A stretch of 64,000 bases of DNA, taken from positions 14,264-78,263 of the forward strand of contig DAOULB010000010.1 of NCBI GenBank assembly GCA_034420695.1, read 5' to 3'. This DNA is from Io17-Chloro-G2 sp034420695 (GTDB taxonomy: Bacteria > Chloroflexota > Dehalococcoidia > Lucifugimonadales > UBA3495). Position numbers and translations under genes: made by a program. Below, in pieces: positions 10,080-17,227 of this stretch. Under the pieces are notes generated by a model, which saw nothing but the letters and a program-made list of their open reading frames with translations, was not told the origin of the DNA and made no database searches. Within the stretch, counting starts at the first letter, position 1; each line of letters begins with the position of its first letter.

Positions 10080-10113
10080 TTAGCGCGAACCTTCTACTCG
10101 AATCGTGAACCCT

Positions 10114-11013
10114 CTATTCGAATATCGAGGACACCACCTCGGTGAGACTCCTCTGAAGTTCCTCTTCGTCAGTCAGGGTCCACACGATGGCAACTTGGCA
10201 CGCCCGGCGGGCGCCAATGCCCTCAGACATCAGCCTTCCGGCGTAAATCAAAAGCCGGGTGCTGGCGCCCTCCTGCAATCCGTGCTCCTGCAGATTGCGT
10301 ATCTTCGTGCCCAGCTTGGCCAGCGCCTGGGCCTGCTCTTCGTTGCACCCGCTCTCCCTGGCAATGATCTCTGCCTCGATTTCCTCCGGAGGGTAATTGA
10401 ACTCTATGGAAATAAACCGTTGCCGGGTGCTGTGCTTCAGGTCCTTCAGGGCGCTCTGGTAGCCCGGGTTGTAAGAAATGCACAGCAGGAACCGGTCGTC
10501 GGCCTCAATGATGGAGCCCGTCTTTTCCACCGGCAGAATGCGGCGGTGGTCGGTCAGGGGGTGAATCAACACCGTGGTATCCTTCCTGGCCTCCACTACC
10601 TCGTCCAAGTAAAGGATTGCTCCGTTCTTCACCGCCCGGGTCATTGGGCCGTCGATCCAGCGCGTCCCTTCGGCATCCAGCAGGTAACGGCCAACCAAGT
10701 CGCTGGCGGTCAGGTCTTCGTGACAGGCGATAGTTACCAGGGGAACTCGAACTTCACCCTCTTGAAGCTCCTGGGCCTGGCCTTGGCCCTCTTTTATTAC
10801 GGTCAAGGGACGCCCCAATTTCCACGCCATGTATTCCACAAACCGGGTCTTGCCGCACCCGGTAGGGCCCTTCAAGAGCACCGGAATGTGCTGGTGGTAG
10901 GCGGCGGTAAACAGTTCCAACTCATCGCCCACGGACCTGTAGTACGGCTCCTGTCGGACCAGGAATTCTTCGATGGCGTACTCTTTAAACTGGGGTTCTG
11001 CCGCTTCAACCAT
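10114..11013 (-). CDS. MoxR-family AAA ATPase (NorQ/CbbQ-like)
   Basis: A 299-residue AAA+ ATPase with Walker A GPTGCGKT near residue 49 and Walker B ILYLDE near 130. The sensor region NPGYQSALKDL and a C-terminal helical domain are typical of the CbbQ/NirQ/NorQ branch of MoxR ATPases. Members act as hexameric remodelling chaperones with a VWA-domain partner, here encoded two genes downstream. Its start codon overlaps the coaE stop by one base (TAATG), so translation is coupled. Confidence 0.9.
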   Translation of the reverse strand: MVEAAEPQFKEYAIEEFLVRQEPYYRSVGDELELFTAAYHQHIPVLLKGPTGCGKTRFVEYMAWKLGRPLTVIKEGQGQAQELQEGEVRVPLVTIACHEDLTASDLVGRYLLDAEGTRWIDGPMTRAVKNGAILYLDEVVEARKDTTVLIHPLTDHRRILPVEKTGSIIEADDRFLLCISYNPGYQSALKDLKHSTRQRFISIEFNYPPEEIEAEIIARESGCNEEQAQALAKLGTKIRNLQEHGLQEGASTRLLIYAGRLMSEGIGARRACQVAIVWTLTDEEELQRSLTEVVSSIFE

Positions 11014-11624
11014 TATGTTTGCTCTACCCTTCCTTTAACTCTAGCTTCCCAGAGGGAACTCACGGCTTCCTTCAATGAGGCCAAGTCTCCCCTGTTTTCG
11101 ACCACCACGTCGGCGCGTCCTAGTCGTTCACTTATGTCCATCTGGGAATCGATCCGCCTCCGCACCTCTGCTTGGTCCATGCCCCTGCGTTCCCAGAGCC
11201 TTTCCATCACCACTTCCAAGGGAGAGTCCACCACCCAAACTTCATCAACCAACGTCTCCCATCCCGCTTCAAAAAGCAGGGCCGCCTCCACTATTATTAC
11301 GCTGAACCCACCGGCCTGTAGCTCCCTTATTTTGTCGGCCACCATCCCCGCCATTCGGGGATGCATTATCCCATTCAGCCTTTCCAACAGCTTTGGGTCC
11401 GAAAACACCAAGGCCCCCAGCTTCCCTCGGTCTATTTCTCCGCCGGGCCCCAGGATTCCCTCGCCAAAGACGCTGACAACTTCCTTCCAAGTCTCGGAAT
11501 TCGGAGTATATGCTTCGTGGCCCACCACGTCAGCGTTGATCAGGGCGGCTCCCTGTCCTTCCAGCAAGCGCGACACCTCCGACTTGCCGGTTCCTATGCT
11601 ACCGGTCAAACCGATAACTAGCAT
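11013..11624 (-). CDS. coaE: Dephospho-CoA kinase
   Basis: Catalyses the last step of coenzyme A biosynthesis, phosphorylating the 3'-hydroxyl of dephospho-CoA. The 203-residue length is normal. The N-terminus LTGSIGTGKS is the P-loop, followed by the substrate-binding INADVVGHEAY. First gene of a four-gene minus-strand operon with the AAA ATPase, NUDIX and VWA genes. A strong promoter and a terminator-like hairpin lie upstream. Confidence 0.95.
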   Translation of the reverse strand: MLVIGLTGSIGTGKSEVSRLLEGQGAALINADVVGHEAYTPNSETWKEVVSVFGEGILGPGGEIDRGKLGALVFSDPKLLERLNGIMHPRMAGMVADKIRELQAGGFSVIIVEAALLFEAGWETLVDEVWVVDSPLEVVMERLWERRGMDQAEVRRRIDSQMDISERLGRADVVVENRGDLASLKEAVSSLWEARVKGRVEQT

Positions 11625-11655
11625 AGCCTCGGGGGCCGGACCTCCTCATCAGCAC

Positions 11656-11689
11656 TGGGGAAAAAAGAATCCCGGCCAATGCCGGCCGG
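11656..11689 (-). terminator. Terminator-like hairpin in the coaE leader (possible attenuator)
   Basis: On the minus strand CCGGCC and GGCCGG pair around a 6-base loop (plus-strand positions 11684-11689 and 11672-11677), followed 6 bases later by TTTTTT. It sits between the coaE promoter and the coaE start, about 30 bases after the expected transcription start. It could attenuate the operon rather than simply end the upstream rimI transcript. Confidence 0.45.
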
Positions 11690-11724
11690 ACGACAGCAGG
11701 TGTGCAACCTTTGTGGCGGGTGCC

Positions 11725-11753
11725 ATTCTAACAACCCTGTCCGCGACGGTCAA
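11725..11753 (-). promoter_or_regulatory. Sigma-70-type promoter of the coaE operon
   Basis: TTGACC (11748-11753), a 17-base spacer and TAGAAT (11725-11730), read on the minus strand, form one of the best promoter matches in the window. The expected start is near 11718, giving a leader of about 94 bases before coaE. Confidence 0.65.
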
Positions 11754-11968
11754 TAACGCCGCCTTGAGGCCGGTACAGCCCACTTTCGCGCCCACGCGTC
11801 CTTCCCGGCCCCTTCCCAGCAGCACACCGGAACTTGCTTGGGCGCTGGACCTGGGACGCCGTACAAGAAAAATGGCGCCGGACCGGACCCCCGGCGGGAA
11901 AGGCGCGTCTCGCGAGGCTGCTTGGGTGAAAAAAAGGGCCGGGGGAACACGCGTGGCGGGGCAGGGGG

Positions 11969-11984
11969 CAATTGCCGGCAATTG
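11969..11984. repeat. 16-bp perfect palindrome downstream of rimI
   Basis: CAATTGCCGGCAATTG is a perfect palindrome 17 bases after the rimI stop. It has no T-run, so it could be a protein-binding site or an RNA-end hairpin. The rest of the 376-base gap between coaE and rimI holds the coaE promoter and leader and no gene. Confidence 0.4.
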
Positions 11985-12000
11985 TGCCAGGACCCGTAGC

Positions 12001-12648
12001 TCACGCTTCTATTTGAATCTCTCCCCAGCGGGAACGAAATGTGTCCTGCAAGCCTTCGAACAACTGCTGGTACTCCTCGGTGTCGATAGGGGACGTGGTC
12101 ATGATGACCGCATCCTCCCGGTTGTCCGAGTAGTATCCCTTCCGGATCCCAACTTCCTTGAAGTCGTACTTCTCGTACAGCCTTATGGCCACGAAGTTCG
12201 AAACCCGCGCCTCCAGCGTTAACACCTTCGAGCCGTACTCCTTGGCAGCCCTGACCGAACCAATAATGAGAAGCTCGCCAATTCCCTGACCGCGGAGCTT
12301 CTCCCTGACCGCAATTTCAGTTATGTGCGCCTCCTCCCCCTGAAACCACACGCTAACGTACCCGGCAACCAGTTGCTCCGGGTCGGCGTCTTCGGAACTG
12401 CGCCGCATGAGGCCCTGCACCCCGTCCTTCATCCTCTGCCACAGGGGAGGGGGCGTGTCTGGCTCTTCCGTGGATGTATCGAGAGGCTCTCGGAGTTTCT
12501 GCGGACAAGCTACCAAGTAGCAGGCATAACGGTTGTTCAGCTCGCGCTTGAAGGGGGTGCTCATCCAGAGGGGTGAGAAGGCTTCCTTCTCTATCTCAAT
12601 GACTTGCTTGATGTCCTCGGCTCTCAAGCGCCTGAGGAATACTTCCAT
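12001..12648 (-). CDS. rimI: RimI-like GNAT N-acetyltransferase
   Basis: A GNAT-family acetyltransferase, probably acetylating the N-terminal residue of ribosomal protein S18. The acetyl-CoA-binding motif RGQGIG and the C-terminal NFVAIRLYEKYDF segment are clear. At 215 residues it is longer than typical RimI (about 150). A roughly 40-residue Pro/Glu/Asp-rich insertion sits between the second strand and the core (around residues 55-95), and the C-terminus is extended. A TAGAAT box (12681-12686) lies 33 bases upstream of the ATG, inside or beside the palindrome AATTGGGCCAATT. Confidence 0.82.
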   Translation of the reverse strand: MEVFLRRLRAEDIKQVIEIEKEAFSPLWMSTPFKRELNNRYACYLVACPQKLREPLDTSTEEPDTPPPLWQRMKDGVQGLMRRSSEDADPEQLVAGYVSVWFQGEEAHITEIAVREKLRGQGIGELLIIGSVRAAKEYGSKVLTLEARVSNFVAIRLYEKYDFKEVGIRKGYYSDNREDAVIMTTSPIDTEEYQQLFEGLQDTFRSRWGEIQIEA

Positions 12649-12680
12649 TTAGCTGCACTTACCGGCAAGAAATTGGCCCA

Positions 12681-12686
12681 ATTCTA
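12681..12686 (-). promoter_or_regulatory. Candidate -10 box for rimI
   Basis: TAGAAT on the minus strand lies 33 bases before the rimI ATG, next to the 13-base palindrome AATTGGGCCAATT (12671-12683). No clear -35 box was seen. Confidence 0.4.
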
Positions 12687-12875
12687 ACATGGGCGCCGCA
12701 GCTTTGGTATGCCTTTGAGCTCCTCCAAGCGCCTCTTTATCCCACTACTTCTCCCCGGCATTTCCGGCCCAAAGTCCATCGGGAGAGAGTCCCGAACCAG
12801 TCCCCGGCATCCCCCTGTCTGCAGTTGTCTGCAGTCAACACTCCGTCCGGAACAGTCCTTCCTGTCAGGCCCATG

Positions 12876-14150
12876 TCACGACAAAGAAAAGGAAGATTGA
12901 TGGGGGAAGAAAGACTTGCCGGGGATAGTTTCCTGCCCGGTTATAACCCTCACTTTGCCGTAAACCCCGTCGTACCCGGGTTCTACCACCAAATGGCCGT
13001 TCCGGGCAGCTAATATCAGGTCGGCCAAAGACTCTTCTACAACTTCGCCAAGTTCCTCCCGGCTCGCTTCGGTCAGCACTCGGAGTTCCCCGCCCAACCG
13101 GGATGTGACCCTGACGTATCCCGCATGCAGCTTCTTGCTGCCCGTTCCCACTCCCATCCATTGGGCCAGTATCTCCTGCAGGGGCAAGAGCTTCATGAAC
13201 CGCGGCCTGGACTCGGCGTCAACTCCGGCTCCGCCGCCTTGCGACAGCACCGAAATCCGGTGCTTCACTCCCAAAGTCAAAGGACGCTCACAACGCGGAC
13301 AAATGCCGTCCGTCCCCAGGGAGTCTTCCACGTCCAGCACTACCCCGCACTTGCGATGCCCGCTGTAGTGGTACTTTCCCTCCTCCGGGTAAAACTCCAC
13401 CGTATGGGCTATGGCCCGGTCTTTCAGAGCTTGGTGCAGTCCGGGATAGCTCATCGGCCCCTCAAAGGCAGTAACCTCCCGGCCCAACTTCGGGGCCGAG
13501 TGCGCGTCGGAAAATGAAACTATGCTCTTATGGTCCAATTCTGGCACTTCCCAGTTCATCGGCGGGTCGCTGGAAAGGCCGGTCTCCACTGCATGTATAT
13601 GGGGAAGCATATCCCCGAAACACTCTTCCAATGAGTCGAACCCCGACTTGGAACCCAGTGCCCCGTACCACGGGGTCCACAAGTGCGCCGGAATCACTAT
13701 GCACTCCCGGTTTGCTTCCAGCGCCAGGGAAACCAAGTCCAAGGCGGAAATGGAAAGGCTCGGCCTTCCGTCGGTGTCCAACCGCCCGTATCTGGCCATA
13801 CCTCTATTCAGTGTTTCCACAGTCTCGAAGTCGGGGGCCAGCAATAGCAGGTGCACCCGTCTCGACCGGCCTCCCTGCCGGAAAATGCAGCTTACCTCCG
13901 TCCCCAACACGAAGTGGACGCCGCCGTGTTCGTACAGACCCGAGTCCGGGTGTGTCTTCGACGGCTCCAGCCCCGAGCGGAGTTCCTCCAGCCAAGCCGG
14001 ATGGGTGAAGTCGGCAGACGCCAGCAGGTCAATTCCCTTCAGCTTTGCCCAAGCCGCAAGGCTCTCCAAGGACAGGTTCTTGCTGGTAGCGTAGGCATAC
14101 CGGGAGTGAACATGGAGGTCTGCTATGTAAGGCATGGCCCAGTTTAGCAC
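12876..14150 (-). CDS. Endonuclease Q-like PHP-domain protein
   Basis: A roughly 420-residue PHP-family metallohydrolase. The N-terminus has ADLHVHSRYA, the first metal-binding motif, and ASADFTHPAW follows. Near residues 260-300 a zinc-finger-like segment has a first cysteine in RKCGVV and a CPRC pair about 20 residues later. This combination matches endonuclease Q, first described in Thermococcales, which nicks DNA 5' of deaminated bases (uracil, hypoxanthine, xanthine). The start may be GTG 14150, preceded by AGGGG, or ATG 14135 (MPYIADLH). No repair gene is adjacent. Confidence 0.8.
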   Translation of the reverse strand: MLNWAMPYIADLHVHSRYAYATSKNLSLESLAAWAKLKGIDLLASADFTHPAWLEELRSGLEPSKTHPDSGLYEHGGVHFVLGTEVSCIFRQGGRSRRVHLLLLAPDFETVETLNRGMARYGRLDTDGRPSLSISALDLVSLALEANRECIVIPAHLWTPWYGALGSKSGFDSLEECFGDMLPHIHAVETGLSSDPPMNWEVPELDHKSIVSFSDAHSAPKLGREVTAFEGPMSYPGLHQALKDRAIAHTVEFYPEEGKYHYSGHRKCGVVLDVEDSLGTDGICPRCERPLTLGVKHRISVLSQGGGAGVDAESRPRFMKLLPLQEILAQWMGVGTGSKKLHAGYVRVTSRLGGELRVLTEASREELGEVVEESLADLILAARNGHLVVEPGYDGVYGKVRVITGQETIPGKSFFPHQSSFSLS

Positions 14151-14237
14151 GGGAGCCCCTTATTGCCCGGCATAAAAAGCCGGTCTTGGACAGGCCGGGG
14201 TTCCAGGTTCAGCTATCGCCTTCTGACAATCGGCGTC

Positions 14238-14266
14238 TTGACCGGCGATGCAGGCGGTTTTATGCT
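14238..14266 (+). promoter_or_regulatory. Sigma-70-type promoter of groES-groEL
   Basis: TTGACC (14238-14243), a 17-base spacer and TATGCT (14261-14266). The expected start (about 14273) leaves a leader of only a dozen bases that is mostly the GGAGG ribosome-binding site. No complete CIRCE operator (TTAGCACTC-N9-GAGTGCTAA) is present; only an isolated TTAGCAC occurs at 14144-14150. Confidence 0.55.
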
Positions 14267-14285
14267 GTAGTTTGGAGGAATGAAT

Positions 14286-14597
14286 ATGACTACAAGTGCG
14301 ACTTCAGCAACTCAGATTCAACCAATGGGAGACCGGGTTGTGGTAAGGCCCACCGACGAACCGGAGGTCAGCGCCGGTGGAATTATCCTTCCTGACACAG
14401 CCAAGGAGCGGCCTCAAGAGGGAGAGGTAATCGCAGCCGGGCCCGGCAGGGTCCTCAGCAGTGGCACCCGGATCGAGATGGAGTTGAAAGTGGGAGACCG
14501 CGTCGTTTTCTCCAAATTCGCCGGCACCGAGGTCACCATAGATGGAGAAGACCTCCTCATAATGACCTCCGGTGACGTGCTCGCCAAGGTTTCCTGA
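14286..14597 (+). CDS. groES: Co-chaperonin GroES
   Basis: The 103-residue lid of the GroEL chaperonin. The mobile-loop region EPEVSAGGIILPDTAKERPQ (about residues 23-42) and GDRVVFSKFAGTEV are diagnostic. The ATG at 14286 was chosen because GGAGG (14274-14278) lies 7 bases upstream. The in-frame ATG at 14280 is only 1 base from it. groEL follows after 51 bases. Confidence 0.95.
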   Translation: MTTSATSATQIQPMGDRVVVRPTDEPEVSAGGIILPDTAKERPQEGEVIAAGPGRVLSSGTRIEMELKVGDRVVFSKFAGTEVTIDGEDLLIMTSGDVLAKVS

Positions 14598-14648
14598 CCA
14601 GCCCTCCCCCCAACTAAACAGTTAACAAGTCCAGGAGAGTAGGAGAGT

Positions 14649-16277
14649 ATGCCAGCCAAGCAGATTGTCCACGACCAAGAGGCCAAGACCGCACTTATGC
14701 GGGGCATCGACCAACTGGCCGATGCGGTGAAGCTGACTCTGGGCCCCAACGGGCACAACGTGGTGTTGGAACGTAAGTGGGGCGCCCCTTTGATTACCAA
14801 CGACGGCGTTTCCATTGCCAAGGAGGTCGAGCTGCCCGAATCCTTCGAAAACATGGGCGCTCAACTCATCAAGGAAGCCGCCACCAAGACCAACGACGTC
14901 ACCGGCGACGGCACCACCACCGCCACGATCCTCGCCCAGATTCTCGTCCGGGAGGGAATGAAGCACATCGCCGCTGGCGTCGACCCCATGTCTTTGAAAC
15001 AGGGCTTGGACCGGGGAGTTGCCGCAGTGGTCGCCGAACTCAAGAAGCTCTCCGTTCCGGTGGATGGGCAGACCCACATAGCTCAGATAGCCGGCATCTC
15101 CGCCAACGACTCCGAGATTGGTCAGACCCTGGCCGAAGTGATGGAGAAGGTTGGCCGGGACGGCGTAATCACCATTGAAGAAGGCAAGGGCATCGAGTCC
15201 GAAACCGAATACGTCGAGGGAATGACCTTTGACCGTGGCTACATCAGCCCCTACTTCGTTACCAATCCCGAGCGGATGGAAACAGAGATCGAAAACCCCT
15301 ACATTCTGATTACCGACAAGAAGATCTCATCCACCGCGGAGTTGGTGCCCCTGCTGGAACAGACACTCCAAGTGTCCAAGAATCTGGTCATAATCGGCGA
15401 GGACATTGAAGGGGAAGCCCTGGCGGTGCTGGTGGTCAACAAGATCCGCGGCATCCTCAACGGGCTGGCGGTCAAGGCCCCCGGGTTCGGCGACCGCAGA
15501 AAGGCCATGCTCGAAGACATCGCCATTCTCACCGGCGGCCAAGTGATTTCGGAGCAGCAGGGCCGCAAGTTGGAACTGGCCACCGTCGCCGACCTGGGGC
15601 AGGCAAGGCGCATCGAGTCCACCAAGGACAAGACCACTATCGTTGACGGCCAGGGCGCTGAAGACATGATCAAGGCCCGCGTCGACCAGATTCAAGTCCA
15701 ACTGGAAGAAACTACCTCAGAATACGACAAGGAAAAGCTCCAAGAGAGGGTTGCCAAGCTGTCCGGGGGCGTCGCCGTAATCAAGGTGGGCGCTCCCACG
15801 GAGCCTGAACTCAAGGAAAGAAAACAGCGGGTCGAGGACGCCTTGGCCGCCACCCGAGCCGCTCTGGAAGAGGGCATCGTCCCGGGCGGTGGGGTCGCCT
15901 ATGTCCGGGCCTTGCCGGCCTTGGACAACCTCCAGCTCAGCGGAGATCAGGCAGTTGCCATTTCCATCCTGAAGACCGCCTTGGTCGAACCCCTGCTGAT
16001 AATCTCCGAGAATGCCGGAGAGGAAGGGCCCGTGGTGCTGGACCAAGTCAGAAGGGGCGATTCCGCCGGCTTCGGCTACGACGCTTCCGCCAAGGAATTT
16101 GGCGACTTGAAGGACCGGGGCATTGTAGACCCGGCCAAGGTCTCCCGTGTCGCCCTGGAGAACGCCGCCAGCGTGGCCGGCATGATACTCACCACCGAGT
16201 CCTTGATTACCGAGGAAGAGGAAAAGAAGGAAGGCCACGGACATGGTCACGGTCACGACCATGACCACGACTTCTAG
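14649..16277 (+). CDS. groEL: Chaperonin GroEL with histidine-rich C-terminus
   Basis: The 60-kDa chaperonin, 542 residues. The ATP-site motif GDGTTTATIL lies near residue 86, and the apical and equatorial domains are complete. The ribosome-binding site is GGAG, 4 bases before the ATG. The flexible C-terminal tail, usually Gly-Gly-Met repeats, is replaced here by GHGHGHGHDHDHDF (residues 529-542), six histidines alternating with Gly/Asp. Such a tail could bind Ni, Zn or Cu ions inside the folding cavity. It would be in the operon with groES and ends at a strong terminator. Confidence 0.97.
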   Translation: MPAKQIVHDQEAKTALMRGIDQLADAVKLTLGPNGHNVVLERKWGAPLITNDGVSIAKEVELPESFENMGAQLIKEAATKTNDVTGDGTTTATILAQILVREGMKHIAAGVDPMSLKQGLDRGVAAVVAELKKLSVPVDGQTHIAQIAGISANDSEIGQTLAEVMEKVGRDGVITIEEGKGIESETEYVEGMTFDRGYISPYFVTNPERMETEIENPYILITDKKISSTAELVPLLEQTLQVSKNLVIIGEDIEGEALAVLVVNKIRGILNGLAVKAPGFGDRRKAMLEDIAILTGGQVISEQQGRKLELATVADLGQARRIESTKDKTTIVDGQGAEDMIKARVDQIQVQLEETTSEYDKEKLQERVAKLSGGVAVIKVGAPTEPELKERKQRVEDALAATRAALEEGIVPGGGVAYVRALPALDNLQLSGDQAVAISILKTALVEPLLIISENAGEEGPVVLDQVRRGDSAGFGYDASAKEFGDLKDRGIVDPAKVSRVALENAASVAGMILTTESLITEEEEKKEGHGHGHGHDHDHDF

Positions 16278-16280
16278 CCT

Positions 16281-16334
16281 CGCATTTCCCCGGTTGCCCG
16301 CATTTCTCCGGCTGCCCGCATTTCTCCGGCTGAA
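16281..16334 (+). repeat. Three tandem 18-bp repeats after groEL
   Basis: Three head-to-tail copies of an 18-base unit begin 3 bases after the groEL stop (16281-16298, 16299-16316, 16317-16334). The unit is CGCATTTCTCCGGCTGCC, with four changes in the first copy and two in the last. It sits between the gene and its terminator. Confidence 0.7.
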
Positions 16335-16351
16335 GGTAGCTCAAAACAATA

Positions 16352-16383
16352 GACCCCCTGCGGCATGCAGGGGGTCTTCTTCT
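16352..16383. terminator. Bidirectional intrinsic terminator between groEL and the hydrolase gene
   Basis: GACCCCCTGC pairs perfectly with GCAGGGGGTC around a 5-base loop, followed by TTCTTCTT on the plus strand. On the minus strand it is followed by TATTGTTTTG. It can end both the groEL transcript and the convergent selA-hydrolase transcript. Confidence 0.85.
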
Positions 16384-16437
16384 TGGTGTTCCCCGGGCCA
16401 GGGCAGAAGGCCGTGCCCGTGTGGTGGCAGCCCTGTG

Positions 16438-17196
16438 TCAGGCGTACTGGCTCAAAACCTCGGCCACCCTTTGGGGGGCCTGGAGCATCGCCTGGTGGCA
16501 TGAGTCCACCGTGACCACCTCGGCATCGGGCAGCCTCTGCACCATCCGCGACTGTGCGACCGGGGGAAGCAGGCGGTCCTGGGACAATTGCACGTAGGTG
16601 ACCGGGCAGGGCAGCGGTTCCTCTCCCGGCGGCACCCTGGAGTTCAGTACGGCGGTGGGTATGGCTCCGAAGAACCCCAGCACCTCCACCAGTTCCATCG
16701 GCCCCATGCCGTTGCACAGGTAGGAACGTATCACCGGCGTTGGCAGGCGCAGCTCCTTGCGGAACAATTTGCTCAGCGCTCCCATCACATGGTACGCCAC
16801 CTTCAGCCGCATCGGGAGGGCCGCCGCCATGGTTCCCTGTTCTGTAGGCACGATTCCGGAAATCAACACAACCCGCTTGGGTGCCTGGGATAGCTCCCGC
16901 GCGGCTTGAAGCACCAAGCTTGCCGAAAAACCGTGGCCCACCAGCACCACGTCTCTCAGGCCCTCCCGCTCCACTGTCCTCACAATCGCCTGCACGCACT
17001 CGTCCATCCGCACCTGCGAGGTGTCTCCTGCCGCATCGGCCCCGTGGCCCGGCAGATCCAGGGTGCAGACCCGGCCTCCCTGCCGGATGGTCTGAAGCCG
17101 TGGCGGGTGCTCCACCGGGGCCGTCAAACGCCCCCAGACCTTGCCCCAAATCCAAGCTCCTTGTCCTGCGTTATGTACCAGTAGAAAGTCAGTCAT
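16438..17196 (-). CDS. Alpha/beta hydrolase with atypical nucleophile elbow
   Basis: A 252-residue alpha/beta-hydrolase fold of the hydroxynitrile lyase/esterase branch. It starts FLLVHNAGQGAW (oxyanion region), has LDLPGHGAD, and ends with CHQAMLQAP, which supplies the usual catalytic histidine. The nucleophile elbow, normally GHSxGG, reads GHGFSAS, so the serine is replaced by glycine and serines occur two and four residues later. Activity is therefore uncertain. It lies 31 bases after selA and is probably co-transcribed; no functional link to selenium is known. Confidence 0.75.
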   Translation of the reverse strand: MTDFLLVHNAGQGAWIWGKVWGRLTAPVEHPPRLQTIRQGGRVCTLDLPGHGADAAGDTSQVRMDECVQAIVRTVEREGLRDVVLVGHGFSASLVLQAARELSQAPKRVVLISGIVPTEQGTMAAALPMRLKVAYHVMGALSKLFRKELRLPTPVIRSYLCNGMGPMELVEVLGFFGAIPTAVLNSRVPPGEEPLPCPVTYVQLSQDRLLPPVAQSRMVQRLPDAEVVTVDSCHQAMLQAPQRVAEVLSQYA

Positions 17197-17227
17197 TGCG
17201 GAGAATTCCTAGGTCCTCTAGCATCTA

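Noticed and set aside
10105..12222. 700-codon plus-strand open frame across the coaE operon
   Set aside because: It covers three convincing minus-strand genes and an intergenic region; the translation is low-complexity and family-free.
14140..14285. CIRCE operator before groES
   Set aside because: Only a single half-like TTAGCAC is present, with no inverted partner at the required spacing.
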